Shown: piece by piece, positions 36,272 through 45,042 of the stretch
How the letters are laid out: every line of letters starts with the position of its first letter
Numbering within the stretch: position 1 is the stretch's first letter
From: Mucilaginibacter sp.
GTDB taxonomy: Bacteria > Bacteroidota > Bacteroidia > Sphingobacteriales > Sphingobacteriaceae
DNA length: 47,002 nt
Reading direction: 5' to 3'
NCBI GenBank assembly: GCA_028288085.1
Contig: JAQBOK010000128.1
Span: forward strand, 1-47,002
Translations under genes and position numbers: made by a program
The notes under the pieces: generated by a model
What the model saw: only the letters and a program-made list of their open reading frames with translations
Told to the model about the DNA's origin: nothing
The model's database searches: none

Positions 36272-37567
36272 TTAGCGTAATGACTTGAATGCTGCACGAA
36301 GCTCCTCAGCGAAGAGTTGCGGTTGTTCCCACGCTGCAAAGTGTCCGCCTTTGTCGAGCTTATTGTAATAGATGAGCTTAGGGTAAGCCCGTTCTGTCCA
36401 GCTTCGCGGAGCTTGATAAAGCTCATAGGGGAAGGCGCTGACCGCAACAGGGATGGTAATGCCCTTCGGATCAAAGAAGGGAAGCTTGCTTTCCCAATAC
36501 AAACGAGCCGAAGAAATGGCAGTGCCTGTTAGCCAGTAAAGCGTAATGTTATCAACAATATCATCCCGCGTCAAGCCTTCAGACTGGCCATTGAAAACAC
36601 GTGTAATAAGCGCGAGACTGACTGCATCGTGATCAAGCATCCAGGCCGCCAGGCCGACAGGTGAATCTTCAATTCCGTACAACGTCTGTGGCCGGTTCGC
36701 CATCTCGCTGGCATAGCCCAGGCCGTGCTTATAGAAAAAGTCGAGTTGATCCCACGCATGTTTCTCATCAGTTGAGAGGCCGGATGGTGGAGGGTTGTTG
36801 AACTGGAGTGCTTTCGAAACGTCGGCCGGAAGTGTGGCAGGCATGTTGGTGTGAATGCCGATCAATTCGGGTGGTGCCTGCAGCGCCATTTGTTCAGTAA
36901 CAGCATTGCCCCAATCACCGCCTTGCGCTACAAACCGGGTATACCCCAAACGTTTCATTAACACTGTCCATGCCCGTGCAATATGTTGCGGATCCCAGCC
37001 GGTAGTTGTCGGCTTGCCCGAAAAGCCATAACCCGGCAGTGAAGGAATAACGACATCAAAAGCGTCTTCCTCCTTTCCGCGATAGGCAACAGGATCGGTT
37101 AGCGGGCCGATAATCTTCAACTGTTCGATGATGGAGCCTGGCCAGCCATGGGTGATAATCACCGGAAGTGCGTGCGGATTTTTAGACCGGACATGGATGA
37201 AATGGATGTCAACACCGTCAATATTTGTGATGAACTGCGGATACGAATTTAGCTTCGCCTCGCACTTGCGCCAATCGTATGTTGTTGCCCAGTAATTCGC
37301 GAGTGCCTGAATAGTAGCTAACTGCACGCCCTGGGATTGATCGGCAACAGTTTCCTTATCGGGCCATCTTGTTGCCAGCACACGCTTGCGGAGGTCGGTG
37401 AGCGCTGCCTCAGGAACGTTGATGTGGAAGGAGCGGATTGACGCCGGGATTTCGGCATTGATGGCTGTTTGGGCGAAGCCGGGGGCAGTGAGCAGGATAA
37501 GAGCTCCGGTACTGCTGGTAATAATTGTACTTGCCATGGTGCGTTTGTTTTTTTTCATTGTCTTCAT
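36272..37567 (-). CDS. Epoxide hydrolase with EHN N-terminal domain, exported
   Basis: I start this 431-residue protein at 37567; the frame is open to 37651, but the downstream ATGs lead into a signal-like hydrophobic segment ([21 protein letters not shown]). The mature part opens with the EHN domain ([26 protein letters not shown]). The hydrolase core follows with [12 protein letters not shown], the nucleophile segment [10 protein letters not shown] (Asp) and [10 protein letters not shown] (His). This matches microsomal-type epoxide hydrolases, which open epoxides with water. It is unusual to see it exported. The base composition is also GC-rich relative to the glycan locus. It sits 80 bp after the SDR gene and 158 bp before the Tat hydrolase gene. 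Confidence 0.85.
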   Translation of the reverse strand: MKTMKKNKRTMASTIITSSTGALILLTAPGFAQTAINAEIPASIRSFHINVPEAALTDLRKRVLATRWPDKETVADQSQGVQLATIQALANYWATTYDWRKCEAKLNSYPQFITNIDGVDIHFIHVRSKNPHALPVIITHGWPGSIIEQLKIIGPLTDPVAYRGKEEDAFDVVIPSLPGYGFSGKPTTTGWDPQHIARAWTVLMKRLGYTRFVAQGGDWGNAVTEQMALQAPPELIGIHTNMPATLPADVSKALQFNNPPPSGLSTDEKHAWDQLDFFYKHGLGYASEMANRPQTLYGIEDSPVGLAAWMLDHDAVSLALITRVFNGQSEGLTRDDIVDNITLYWLTGTAISSARLYWESKLPFFDPKGITIPVAVSAFPYELYQAPRSWTERAYPKLIYYNKLDKGGHFAAWEQPQLFAEELRAAFKSLR

Positions 37568-37647
37568 GATTTTACGATTTATTGATGATAAGAAATTATT
37601 CTGTAATATGATTTCAGGGCGTGTGGCGACCCCGAATGAACAAGCCA

Positions 37648-38487
37648 TCATTTAAAATCTACCCCAATAGTCATCGATTTCCACTTTTCCAATTCTGCCG
37701 ACATGGCAGCCAGTCTTTCTGAAGCTCTGTTATAAGCATCACTCCCCAAGAACAGATGCGTAGGAGGATCCGGACTCTCAGCTAATTCTATAAATATCTC
37801 CGCTGCGCGGTCCGGGTCACCCGGCTGTTGTCCATCAGCAGACAGGTAACGGTCCTGGGTATTTTTTACTGCTTCATAACCCTCAATTTTTGGGGTGATT
37901 AGCGCAAGTGAGTTTTTGGTCAAAAAGCCTGTCCGGAAACCTGATGGCTCAGCTACGGTAACCTTAATTCCAAATTCTTTGACATCCAACGCGAGCACTT
38001 CTGAAAAAGCAGCTACAGCAGCTTTGGTGGCCGAATAAACAGACCAGCCGGGGGCGCCTACAAATCCGGCTACCGAACCGATATTTATTATATAGCCCGA
38101 TTTCTGACTGCGCATTACCGGCAGAACGCTCTTTACCACATCTATAGTTGCGAATATGTTGACATTAAAAATATTCCTGATATCCTGTTCAGCTATTTCT
38201 TCCACTGTTCCGGCCATTCCGTAGCCTGCATTGTTAACAACCACATCGATCTGCCCGAACGCTGCCAGTGTTTGCTGTACAGATTCATCAATACAATCAG
38301 GGTTATTTAAATCGACAGCCAGCGGAAGAAAACGATCCTTGTCTATCAATCCAACCGCCTGGCCCAGTGTGCGGGCATCACGGGAAGTTGCTGCAACACG
38401 GTAGCCGTGGGTAAGCAATTTTTTTACGAGGGTGAGTCCCAGTCCCTGGGAGGCCCCTGTTACATACCATACTTTTGAAGTGTTCAT
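37648..38487 (-). CDS. Short-chain dehydrogenase/reductase (classical SDR)
   Basis: I start this 279-residue protein at 38487 ([11 protein letters not shown]), because the cofactor-binding strand begins there; the upstream extension to 38529 is basic and unlike the family. It has TGASQGLG (NAD(P) loop), NNAGYG, a Ser in NIGSVAG, and the YSATK catalytic motif, then [10 protein letters not shown]. The length fits classical oxidoreductases. Basic residues after the second strand (TSRDAR) suggest NADP preference. The substrate is unknown; it may act together with the adjacent epoxide hydrolases on a small hydrophobic compound, but that rests on proximity only. Confidence 0.88.
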   Translation of the reverse strand: MNTSKVWYVTGASQGLGLTLVKKLLTHGYRVAATSRDARTLGQAVGLIDKDRFLPLAVDLNNPDCIDESVQQTLAAFGQIDVVVNNAGYGMAGTVEEIAEQDIRNIFNVNIFATIDVVKSVLPVMRSQKSGYIINIGSVAGFVGAPGWSVYSATKAAVAAFSEVLALDVKEFGIKVTVAEPSGFRTGFLTKNSLALITPKIEGYEAVKNTQDRYLSADGQQPGDPDRAAEIFIELAESPDPPTHLFLGSDAYNRASERLAAMSAELEKWKSMTIGVDFK

Positions 38488-38582
38488 GATATTATTTTTT
38501 AACATTTTCCGCGAAAAACGACACCTCAAGCCAAAGAAGGGGGGATTCTGATGGCTCGTTTTGCGCTGTAAAGGGTTGAAAT

Positions 38583-39035
38583 TTATTCGGACACGTCGGT
38601 GATCATTTTATTGACGATTAGCCAGCGGTTATCTATTTTATGAAACGACAGAAACTCGTCATAATTAAACTCGTACATTTTAACATGGACTTTGGCAATT
38701 GCTATAGAGTTGAGCACATTAATCGAGATAACCGTTCCTTTAAAAGGCTTTCCGGAATCTTTCGGACTTTGGCGGTTCTTTACTCCGTCAAGGTACTGAT
38801 CAAGTGTTTTAGTATAAGGTTGCCCCTTCACATCCCCGAATAATAGGGTGCTAGGGTTAAAAATTTGTCCCAGGGTATTAACGTTGCCTTCATAGATTCC
38901 TTTGAAGTAATAATTTTCCAATGCCTGGGTGATTGCTACTGAATCTTGTTGATTATTTTCCATTTTATTTGAGTTTTGTGCTTGTAACACCCACAAGGTG
39001 CAGGACAAAAAAGCAGTTAATAAAACCGTTTTCAT
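38583..39035 (-). CDS. Secreted NTF2-like / lumazine-binding-like small protein
   Basis: This 150-residue protein has a signal peptide (about 1-19, ending LQA|Q). The mature part has the cone-shaped NTF2-like pattern: an N-terminal helix (SVAITQALENYYFKGIYEGN), LGQIFNPSTLLFGDVKGQPY, a second helix, then strands IAIAKVHVKMYEFNYDEFLSFHKIDNRWLIVNKMI. This resembles the Lumazine_bd_2 group common in Bacteroidota. No catalytic residue can be assigned. It precedes the SDR gene by 95 bp and may head the group. Confidence 0.72.
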   Translation of the reverse strand: MKTVLLTAFLSCTLWVLQAQNSNKMENNQQDSVAITQALENYYFKGIYEGNVNTLGQIFNPSTLLFGDVKGQPYTKTLDQYLDGVKNRQSPKDSGKPFKGTVISINVLNSIAIAKVHVKMYEFNYDEFLSFHKIDNRWLIVNKMITDVSE

Positions 39036-39577
39036 ATCGATTCAGATTGTTCCCGGTGGCCATACCAGCAACCAGGATGATGGTGACACCGTTAATAAAT
39101 TTATTCTTGACAAAGAGATGAACCGTTTTGGACAATAACGTCCATTTCGCCAGGCGGCTCAGCAAGTGCTATCCTGCACTTTGATCAGCGGCATTACAAT
39201 GCATAGGTGTGCGGATCACGCTCGGCGCAATCGTATTAATCCATCCGGTCGGTTAAAAAAGGTATCATTCAGAGTGTATTCAAAAATGTCGTCAAATCTG
39301 GGACGGGTAAGGCTACTCCTGTTTTTTTCCCGATTGAATTTTGCTGAGGTCATGGTAGTTCCTCCTTAATTTTGGGTTTACCGGAAAGGTCCGGGTGTCA
39401 CTACAACAATTGAAAATATTACTGGTTTGTCATTTTTTATTTTTTATTTCAACTAAAACCGGTCAGTCTAAACAGGCTGATTATAAATACAATAATGCAT
39501 CCATGCTTTTTCGAAATATCGTCAACAAAGTAATAAATTTGTCCTAATTATGTATCATCATTTTAAAGATCATTGCC
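39036..39577. other. Divergent intergenic region between NTF2-like gene and gap
   Basis: This 542-bp gap separates divergent genes. It holds one small minus-strand open frame (39216-39353) and promoter-like sequence for gap near 39534 (TAAATTTG, matching TAnnTTTG). Otherwise I see no RNA gene, repeat or recognisable protein remnant. Confidence 0.5.
39216..39353 (-). CDS. Possible small ORF with strong Shine-Dalgarno
   Basis: A 45-residue frame starts at 39353. It is preceded by AAGGAGGAACTACC, an unusually good ribosome-binding site for Bacteroidota. The peptide is basic (MTSAKFNREKNRSSLTRPRF at the start) and I recognise no family. It may be a real leader or small protein, or the intact start of a gene whose remainder is lost. 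Lack of similarity to known proteins and its shortness keep confidence low. Confidence 0.25.
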   Translation of the reverse strand: MTSAKFNREKNRSSLTRPRFDDIFEYTLNDTFFNRPDGLIRLRRA

Positions 39578-40573
39578 ATGAAAAAAATTGCGATAAATGG
39601 TTTCGGCCGAATTGGCCGGGCCTCCCTTAAACTTGCACTGGAAAGCAAGGACCTCGAGGTGGTTGCCATAAACGACCTTATGAATATTGAGAATGCTGCC
39701 TACCTCTTTAAATATGACAGCATCTATGGACGCTATGAAGAATCCGTGGAAACAAATGACGACGCGCTTCTTATAGGAGGAAAAAGCATTTCCTATTTCT
39801 CCATTAAGGATCCAAAAGACCTGCCCTGGAAGGAGATGCAAATCGATGTCGTAATCGAAAGCACTGGCTTATTTACCAGTTTCGCGGATGCGGAAAAACA
39901 TATTATCGCCGGTGCAAAAACTGTTGTCCTGTCCGGACCTACAAAAAGCCCTGAGATTCCTACGGTTGTATACGGTGTTAACACAGCAGATGGACAACCC
40001 GGAATTTTTTCCTGTGCAAGCTGCACGACAAATAATATCAGCCCACTCATCGAAATCCTGGGGCGAAGGCTGGGCATCAAAAAAGCAATACTTAATACCG
40101 TGCATGCCTATACCGCTTCGCAGACATTGGTGGACGCACCGTCAAGACGGGAACCCAGGATGGGCAGAGCAGCTGGCGTAAACCTGGCCCCTGCATCTAC
40201 CGGGGCAGCGATCGCTACAACGAAGGCCTTACCGCAATACGCCGGCAAATTTGACGGCGTTGCTATTCGTACGCCTGTGCCTATCGGCTCCATATCCGAC
40301 ATTACTTTCATCGCGGAAAGAGCAACTTCAGCCGAAGAAATTAATGAGATTTTAAAGCAGGAGGCTGAAAGCGAGCGCTACCGACAAGTGGTCGCCGTAA
40401 CCGACGAACCGCTGGTTTCCTCAGATATTATCCAAAGCGGTTATGCGGCCATAGTCGATCTGGAACTGACCCGGGTTGTAGATGGTGACCTGGTTAAGAT
40501 CATGGCCTGGTATGACAATGAATGGGGTTTCTCCAGTCAGATGATAAGGCAGATCACACAACTTGAAATTTAG
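39578..40573 (+). CDS. gap: Glyceraldehyde-3-phosphate dehydrogenase, type I, divergent
   Basis: This 331-residue enzyme oxidises glyceraldehyde 3-phosphate to 1,3-bisphosphoglycerate in glycolysis. NAD-binding GFGRIGR is at residues 8-14, D33 favours NAD over NADP, catalytic C149 sits in SCASCTTNN and H176 in TVHAYT. The closing motif WYDNEWGFS is intact. Several usually fixed positions differ: SCASCTTNN in place of SNASCTTNC, and VDAPSRREPRMGRAAGVNLAP in the phosphate-binding region. It may be an accessory copy distinct from the main glycolytic gene. It stands alone on the plus strand, with a TAnnTTTG-like element about 40 bp upstream. Confidence 0.92.
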   Translation: MKKIAINGFGRIGRASLKLALESKDLEVVAINDLMNIENAAYLFKYDSIYGRYEESVETNDDALLIGGKSISYFSIKDPKDLPWKEMQIDVVIESTGLFTSFADAEKHIIAGAKTVVLSGPTKSPEIPTVVYGVNTADGQPGIFSCASCTTNNISPLIEILGRRLGIKKAILNTVHAYTASQTLVDAPSRREPRMGRAAGVNLAPASTGAAIATTKALPQYAGKFDGVAIRTPVPIGSISDITFIAERATSAEEINEILKQEAESERYRQVVAVTDEPLVSSDIIQSGYAAIVDLELTRVVDGDLVKIMAWYDNEWGFSSQMIRQITQLEI

Positions 40574-40590
40574 ATCAAACAGATAAGGCA

Positions 40591-40804
40591 ACCTTCTGAA
40601 AAGCAATTCATGATCAATTATCGCGTGGAAGGCTTGGGTCAGCTTTTAGCACAAATGAAAGCTGCGGGTGTCCTGCGGTTGACAGCGTCAAAAAGACGAG
40701 CTATGGTAATTTTGTACACTTAATGGACCCGGGGCGATAAGATCGAATTATGAGAGCCCAATGATGTGGAATATGCCAAAATGGGTAGCATCACCACCAA
40801 ATAA
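40591..40804 (+). pseudogene. Decayed 3' fragment of a VOC-family gene
   Basis: This segment aligns along its length with 34582-34797, the 3' part of the intact VOC gene, including the final ACCAAATAA. The first 25 or so codons still read EKQFMINYRVEGLGQLLAQM. A deletion near 40670 and changes near 40735 then break the frame. The 5' half of the gene is absent, and the homology begins 18 bp after the gap stop codon. Confidence 0.85.
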
Positions 40805-40945
40805 ACTACAGTTACGATCATGACCAAAGATGCTTTCGCCAAAGCTTGCTTACACGACACGAAAGAACTTAATAGGGGGGCACCTGCGTGATAACCAATT
40901 TCTACCTGTACCCAAATCGAACCGGGAGCCAAAAGGTTATGAGTG

Positions 40946-41752
40946 TTACATGCCAACGACCTTGATTTTATAATATGATTTGTAGGCGGCAAGCCGTTTC
41001 AGCAAGTCGCTGCCAGCGTTTATTATTTTGGCCGCTTCAACCTTGCCAGCGGGCACAATAATATACCCATAGGGCCCTTTCTTATCTCCCAAAACAGTAT
41101 TATCCGGGTTACCTATAAATGGGCCCTGGTCTGTGTCACCACCAATATCGATGTTATTCATATAGGGAGCATAAAACATATAATGAGGCATGCTCATGGT
41201 CATTATATGATTATTAGTCGGGTCGCCTGGATATCCGCGCATAACCGGGGCTAGCATATAAGATATTCCGGGTCTTGACGGTGCCTTGTATATGCCTTTC
41301 CTGACCCGGTCTATCACTATATCTTTGACCTGCCTGGCTGTAAATTTTCCGGATGCACGCATGGCTGCCACTTCCTGATAAACAGGGAAAATTGCTTTGG
41401 CGCCTGCTGGGTCGAAGCTAATGGGCATCGTAAGGTCTTTCCTGAACTCCCCCCATTCCCATTCTGTCCTGGTAATAAAACAGATAAATCCATTCGTTCC
41501 TTTTTGAGCGATATAATAGCCTTTTTCAGGATCTAACAAATAAACAGCAGCTCCTTTACGCAGATGAGGAGGCAGTGCGCTTAACGCATAATCCCTCTCC
41601 AAGTTGACCGGCATTTTTTCAAGTTTCGAGTCCGCCATTTTTTGGCAAAAACCCTTGATGGGTAATAATAAACACTGGGAGCTTATCAATAAGAGGGCAA
41701 GTAGAAGAAAGAACCTCCAACTTTTCTTTGGCAAACTGATTGAGTTATTCAT
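40946..41752 (-). CDS. Exported protein of unknown function
   Basis: I do not recognise this 268-residue protein. It has a hydrophobic segment (about residues 12-30, ending PIKGFC) that may be a signal or lipoprotein leader. The mature part is soluble-looking, with an N-terminal KMPVNLERDYALSALPPHLR segment, a mixed central part (WEWGEFRKDLTMPISFDP) and a conserved-looking C-terminal half rich in Gly, Pro, Tyr and Met (PVMRGYPGDPTNNHIMTMSM, PHYMFYAPYMNNIDIGGDTD). The His/Met/Asp-rich stretch could bind metal but nothing proves it. The frame is long and uninterrupted with a plausible leader, so it is likely real. It lies between the VOC remnant and repeat copy 3. Confidence 0.65.
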   Translation of the reverse strand: MNNSISLPKKSWRFFLLLALLLISSQCLLLPIKGFCQKMADSKLEKMPVNLERDYALSALPPHLRKGAAVYLLDPEKGYYIAQKGTNGFICFITRTEWEWGEFRKDLTMPISFDPAGAKAIFPVYQEVAAMRASGKFTARQVKDIVIDRVRKGIYKAPSRPGISYMLAPVMRGYPGDPTNNHIMTMSMPHYMFYAPYMNNIDIGGDTDQGPFIGNPDNTVLGDKKGPYGYIIVPAGKVEAAKIINAGSDLLKRLAAYKSYYKIKVVGM

Positions 41753-41940
41753 GATTGTGGGATTATGCTATGAGACGGTTTTAAACACAGTAAAGTTATT
41801 CGATGCAACCATATATGGCGAGGGGGAAAAAAGACAATTTAAGGGGCAATTTGCGACATTGGGTTAACGGTATCGATTCATTGCCGTGCAGGACGTTGGT
41901 CAATAGTCAGCTTAGGGTTGGTCTTATCACCGCACCAATA

Positions 41941-42068
41941 CCAAACAAAAAGCGCCCTTTAGTTTCCTAAAAGGCATTCTGGATTAGTCATGGTTCAAAT
42001 TTCGAATCAGTATATAGCTGATTTACTACTTTCGATCTGATACCGTTTGATATTTTCAATATCTATCA
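41941..42068. repeat. Interspersed intergenic repeat, copy 3 (degenerate)
   Basis: A weakened hairpin (GCGCCCTTTAG and CTAAAAGGC, with preceding A-run) is followed by a tail that keeps GTCATGG, TCAAAT, CGAATC and GCTGATTTA in the order seen in copies 1 and 2. The homology fades after about 42068. The remaining 41753-41940 shows nothing recognisable. Confidence 0.5.
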
Positions 42069-42119
42069 TGTCTAAAATTACAAGTTATGCTTTTTAGAAT
42101 TAATAGAAAAGTATTTAAC

Positions 42120-42153
42120 AAAAAAACGCCTTCCAGTTTCCTGAAAGGCGTTT
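42120..42153 (-). terminator. Intrinsic terminator of tRNA-His
   Basis: On the minus strand a hairpin ACGCC/GGCGT with inner CAG/CTG pairing is followed by seven T. It begins about 2 bases after the tRNA 3' end. The sequence is nearly identical to the terminator at 34860-34897, with two base differences across the hairpin and A-run. Confidence 0.85.
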
Positions 42154-42155
42154 CG

Positions 42156-42230
42156 GGTAAATGATGGGGCTCGAACCCACGACCCTCGGTACCACAAACC
42201 GATGCTCTAACCAACTGAGCTACATCTACC
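42156..42230 (-). tRNA. tRNA-His (GTG anticodon)
   Basis: The minus strand folds as a complete cloverleaf: acceptor GTAGATG with CATTTAC, D arm GCTC/GAGC, anticodon stem TCGGT/ACCGA with loop TTGTGGT (anticodon GTG), and T arm GTGGG/CCCAT with TTCGAGC. An extra G precedes position 1 and pairs with discriminator C73, the histidine identity feature. CCA is not encoded. Confidence 0.95.
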
Positions 42231-42347
42231 GTATTGGGGAGTGCAAATGTAAATATTTACAGCCTAATGTCAAGACATTTTTTAATATTACAATTGTCTT
42301 ACCATTTTAGTTAGAACGCCGCTGCTTTATTAACGAAATTTGTAACT

Positions 42348-44441
42348 ATGGCAGAGCAATTGATTGAACTAAATGTGACAGGGATGCATTGTAATAATTG
42401 CGCTATTTCGGTGCATAAATTACTTGAGAAAAAGGGATTTCATGATATTCTCGTTGATTTTGCTTCGGAAGAGGTAAAATTCTCTGCAGATAATGAAGCT
42501 AAAGTACAAGATGCCATTAAAGGTATCGAGGGCCTGGGATACAAAGTAATTGAAGATGCTGCCCTGCACAATGAAAAGTTTTATAATAAGATAGAGAATA
42601 AACTCATCTTCTGCACAATATTTACCATCCCGCTTTTGTCGGCTATGGTGTTGCCCTGGCATTTTTTGCATCTTCCTGTTGTGCAGCTTTTATTATGCCT
42701 GCCGGTTTTTATAGTGGGCTGCCTGCATTTCGGCAGAAGCGCCTGGCACTCGGTAAAAGGCGGTGTTCCAAATATGGATGTGCTGATATTTATCGGTTCA
42801 TCTTCGGCTTTTATTTATAGTCTGATAGGAACATTGCAGCATTTGGGCATGCGCTACCAGTTTTATGAAACCTGCGCCACCATTATTACATTGGTATTGC
42901 TGGGCAACCTGTTCGAAAAACGTTCTGTGACCCAAACCACTTCGGCTGTTAAGGACCTGGTTAAATTTCAGCAGGTAAATGCAAATCGTGTTGTTAATGG
43001 GGAGGTGGAAGTAGTAAGTGCACAGGAAGTAAGGCCGGGTGATACGCTTTTGGTAAACACCGGCGATAAGATCCCTGTAGATGGTGAAGTATTATCGGGC
43101 AATGCCTCCGTGAATGAATCTATGCTTACAGGCGAAAGTATCCCTATCGAAAAGGGGAAATATGATAAGCTGATAGGTGGTACGATAGTAGAGCATGGCA
43201 ATATTACCATGTTAGCTACTAAAGTAGGCTCTAATACTATGCTTTCCCAAATTATCGACCTGATGAAGAAGGCGCAAGCCGCCAAGCCCCCTGTACAAAA
43301 ATTAGGTGACCGTGTGGCATCCATATTTGTGCCGGCTGTTATATTAATCGCATTATTTACCTTTTTAATTGCTTATTTCCTGGGACATGCGGGTTTGCAA
43401 CACGCCTTAATGAATGCAATTGCCGTACTGGTGATCTCATGCCCCTGCGCTATGGGACTGGCTACCCCCACCGCAGTAATGGTGGGACTTGGAAGGGCTG
43501 CAAAAAATGGAATATTAATTAAAGGAGGCGATACCATTGAAGCAGTAACCCAAACCAAATATATTGTATTTGACAAAACAGGCACATTAACCACGGGAAA
43601 ATTCCATATTAGTAATATAAAAGCTGAAGCCGGAGCCGGTATAGAAACCATTCGGGGTGTGATCACTGCTATTGAGGAACGCTCTAACCACCCTATCGCA
43701 CGCTCGTTGGTGAATGAATTAAAAAGTTTAAAGCAACAGAAATTAATACTAAAGTCAGTTACTGAAGAAAAGGGCCTGGGTATGCGTGCGGAGGATGTTG
43801 AGGGCAATCATTATTTTCTTGGTTTGGGAAAAACAAATGCCGAAAACGATTTTAATGTATCGCTTTATAAAAACCAGGTGTTGCTTGCTCAAATAGAAAT
43901 TGACGACGAAATAAGGCCCCAGGCGGCATCTTTAATCAGCAGCCTTAAAGAGATGGGCATTATTCCTGTTTTATTGAGTGGCGATAAAAAAAGCAGGTGT
44001 GTTAAGGTGGGAAAGGCCATAGGCATTACGGAGGTGCATGCAGAAAAATTACCCGGCGAAAAACTAACAGTAATTGATATCTACAAAAAGAAAGGGAAAA
44101 CCATTATGGTTGGCGATGGCATAAACGACGCCCCTGCCCTTACCAAAGCTGATGTAGGTATTTCTATGAACGACTCGAGCCAGGTAGCCATTCAATCCGC
44201 AAAAGTGATCTTACTTAATACTGACCTGGAATCCCTTGTTAAATTTCTGCAGATCAGCAGGCACACGCTCATCACCATTAAGCAAAACCTATTTTGGGCT
44301 TTTGCCTATAATATTGTAGCTATTCCCATAGCTGCATTAGGCTTTCTTAACCCCATGTTCGGCGCATTTACTATGGCATTTTCTGATGTGGTGGTAATTG
44401 GTAACTCGTTGAGGCTGAAATCCAAGAAGATTACTCGTTAA
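42348..44441 (+). CDS. copA: Copper-type P1B ATPase (CopA-like)
   Basis: This 697-residue inner-membrane pump exports monovalent copper using ATP. It has one N-terminal heavy-metal-binding domain with GMHCNNC (about residues 12-18), eight expected membrane helices, an actuator domain with TGES, the transmembrane CPC motif (about 364-366, SCPCAMGLATPTA), phosphorylation motif DKTGTLT (about 408) and GDGINDAPAL (about 589). CPC together with GMxCxxC favours copper over zinc or cadmium. A single metal-binding domain and this length are normal for Bacteroidota copies. The gene diverges from tRNA-His and precedes rnhA. Confidence 0.93.
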   Translation: MAEQLIELNVTGMHCNNCAISVHKLLEKKGFHDILVDFASEEVKFSADNEAKVQDAIKGIEGLGYKVIEDAALHNEKFYNKIENKLIFCTIFTIPLLSAMVLPWHFLHLPVVQLLLCLPVFIVGCLHFGRSAWHSVKGGVPNMDVLIFIGSSSAFIYSLIGTLQHLGMRYQFYETCATIITLVLLGNLFEKRSVTQTTSAVKDLVKFQQVNANRVVNGEVEVVSAQEVRPGDTLLVNTGDKIPVDGEVLSGNASVNESMLTGESIPIEKGKYDKLIGGTIVEHGNITMLATKVGSNTMLSQIIDLMKKAQAAKPPVQKLGDRVASIFVPAVILIALFTFLIAYFLGHAGLQHALMNAIAVLVISCPCAMGLATPTAVMVGLGRAAKNGILIKGGDTIEAVTQTKYIVFDKTGTLTTGKFHISNIKAEAGAGIETIRGVITAIEERSNHPIARSLVNELKSLKQQKLILKSVTEEKGLGMRAEDVEGNHYFLGLGKTNAENDFNVSLYKNQVLLAQIEIDDEIRPQAASLISSLKEMGIIPVLLSGDKKSRCVKVGKAIGITEVHAEKLPGEKLTVIDIYKKKGKTIMVGDGINDAPALTKADVGISMNDSSQVAIQSAKVILLNTDLESLVKFLQISRHTLITIKQNLFWAFAYNIVAIPIAALGFLNPMFGAFTMAFSDVVVIGNSLRLKSKKITR

Positions 44442-44483
44442 CCCGTGGAAAGGGAACTTTCAAATTAATCATAATTCCCGCTT

Positions 44484-44512
44484 TTTGGGGTTAGGGGGAA
44501 TGATTATACTTG
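44484..44512 (+). promoter_or_regulatory. Possible Bacteroidota-type promoter of rnhA
   Basis: TTTG at 44484-44487 and TATACTTG at 44505-44512 (one mismatch to TAnnTTTG) are 17 bp apart. The start codon follows after 10 bp, giving a very short leader. Confidence 0.35.
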
Positions 44513-44522
44513 CAGTATAATT

Positions 44523-44993
44523 ATGATCGAAATTTTTACTGACGGCGCATCAAGCGGAAACCCCGGCCCGGGAGGCTATGGAGTTATTCTTCGGTCGGGT
44601 AAACACTATAAAGAACTTTCAGGAGGATATCGAAAAACTACCAACAACCGTATGGAGCTGATGGCTGTAATTAAAGGCCTCGAAGCTATCAAAAGCTTAA
44701 ATCAGACGGTTACCATCTATTCCGATTCTAAATATGTGATTGATTCCATTGAGAAGAAATGGGTTTATGGCTGGCTGCAAAAAGGTTTTAAGGATAAAAA
44801 AAATAAAGATCTTTGGTTGCGTTACCTTGATGTAAGTAAGCTTCACAATATAAAGTTTGTATGGGTACGCGGCCATGCCGGTCATCCCGAAAACGAAAGA
44901 TGTGATGTACTGGCCGTAGCTGCAGGCAAACAAAAGGAGTTGCTGATAGACTCCGTTTTCGAAATGGAATCAGCTAAGGTGAATTTATTATAA
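44523..44993 (+). CDS. rnhA: Ribonuclease HI
   Basis: This 156-residue endonuclease cuts RNA in RNA-DNA hybrids, removing R-loops and primers. The four catalytic acids are visible: D7 in FTDGAS, E45 in RMELMA, D68 in YSDSKYV and D128 in ERCDVLA. The basic handle region WVYGWLQKGFKDKKNKDLW is present as in the E. coli type, and the catalytic-loop His is in RGHAGHPENE. The length is typical. It converges with fbp across a long hairpin. Confidence 0.96.
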   Translation: MIEIFTDGASSGNPGPGGYGVILRSGKHYKELSGGYRKTTNNRMELMAVIKGLEAIKSLNQTVTIYSDSKYVIDSIEKKWVYGWLQKGFKDKKNKDLWLRYLDVSKLHNIKFVWVRGHAGHPENERCDVLAVAAGKQKELLIDSVFEMESAKVNLL

Positions 44994-44997
44994 AGTG

Positions 44998-45030
44998 TTG
45001 ATTGAGTTAGTTCGATATAAACTCAATCAA
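44998..45030. terminator. Hairpin between convergent rnhA and fbp
   Basis: TTGATTGAGTT (44998-45008) and AACTCAATCAA (45020-45030) are an exact 11-bp inverted repeat with an 11-base loop. There is no long T-run, but its position 4 bp after the rnhA stop and 12 bp after the fbp stop fits a bidirectional terminator. Confidence 0.65.
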
Positions 45031-45042
45031 ACATTCAACTAA

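Noticed and set aside
38965-39165. 66-codon minus-strand frame overlapping the NTF2-like gene start
   Set aside because: It overlaps the signal-peptide region of a well-supported gene and shows no recognisable features of its own.
39441-39480. ACCGGTCAGTCTAAACAGGCTG as a TetR-type operator upstream of gap
   Set aside because: The symmetry is poor and no TetR-family gene lies nearby.
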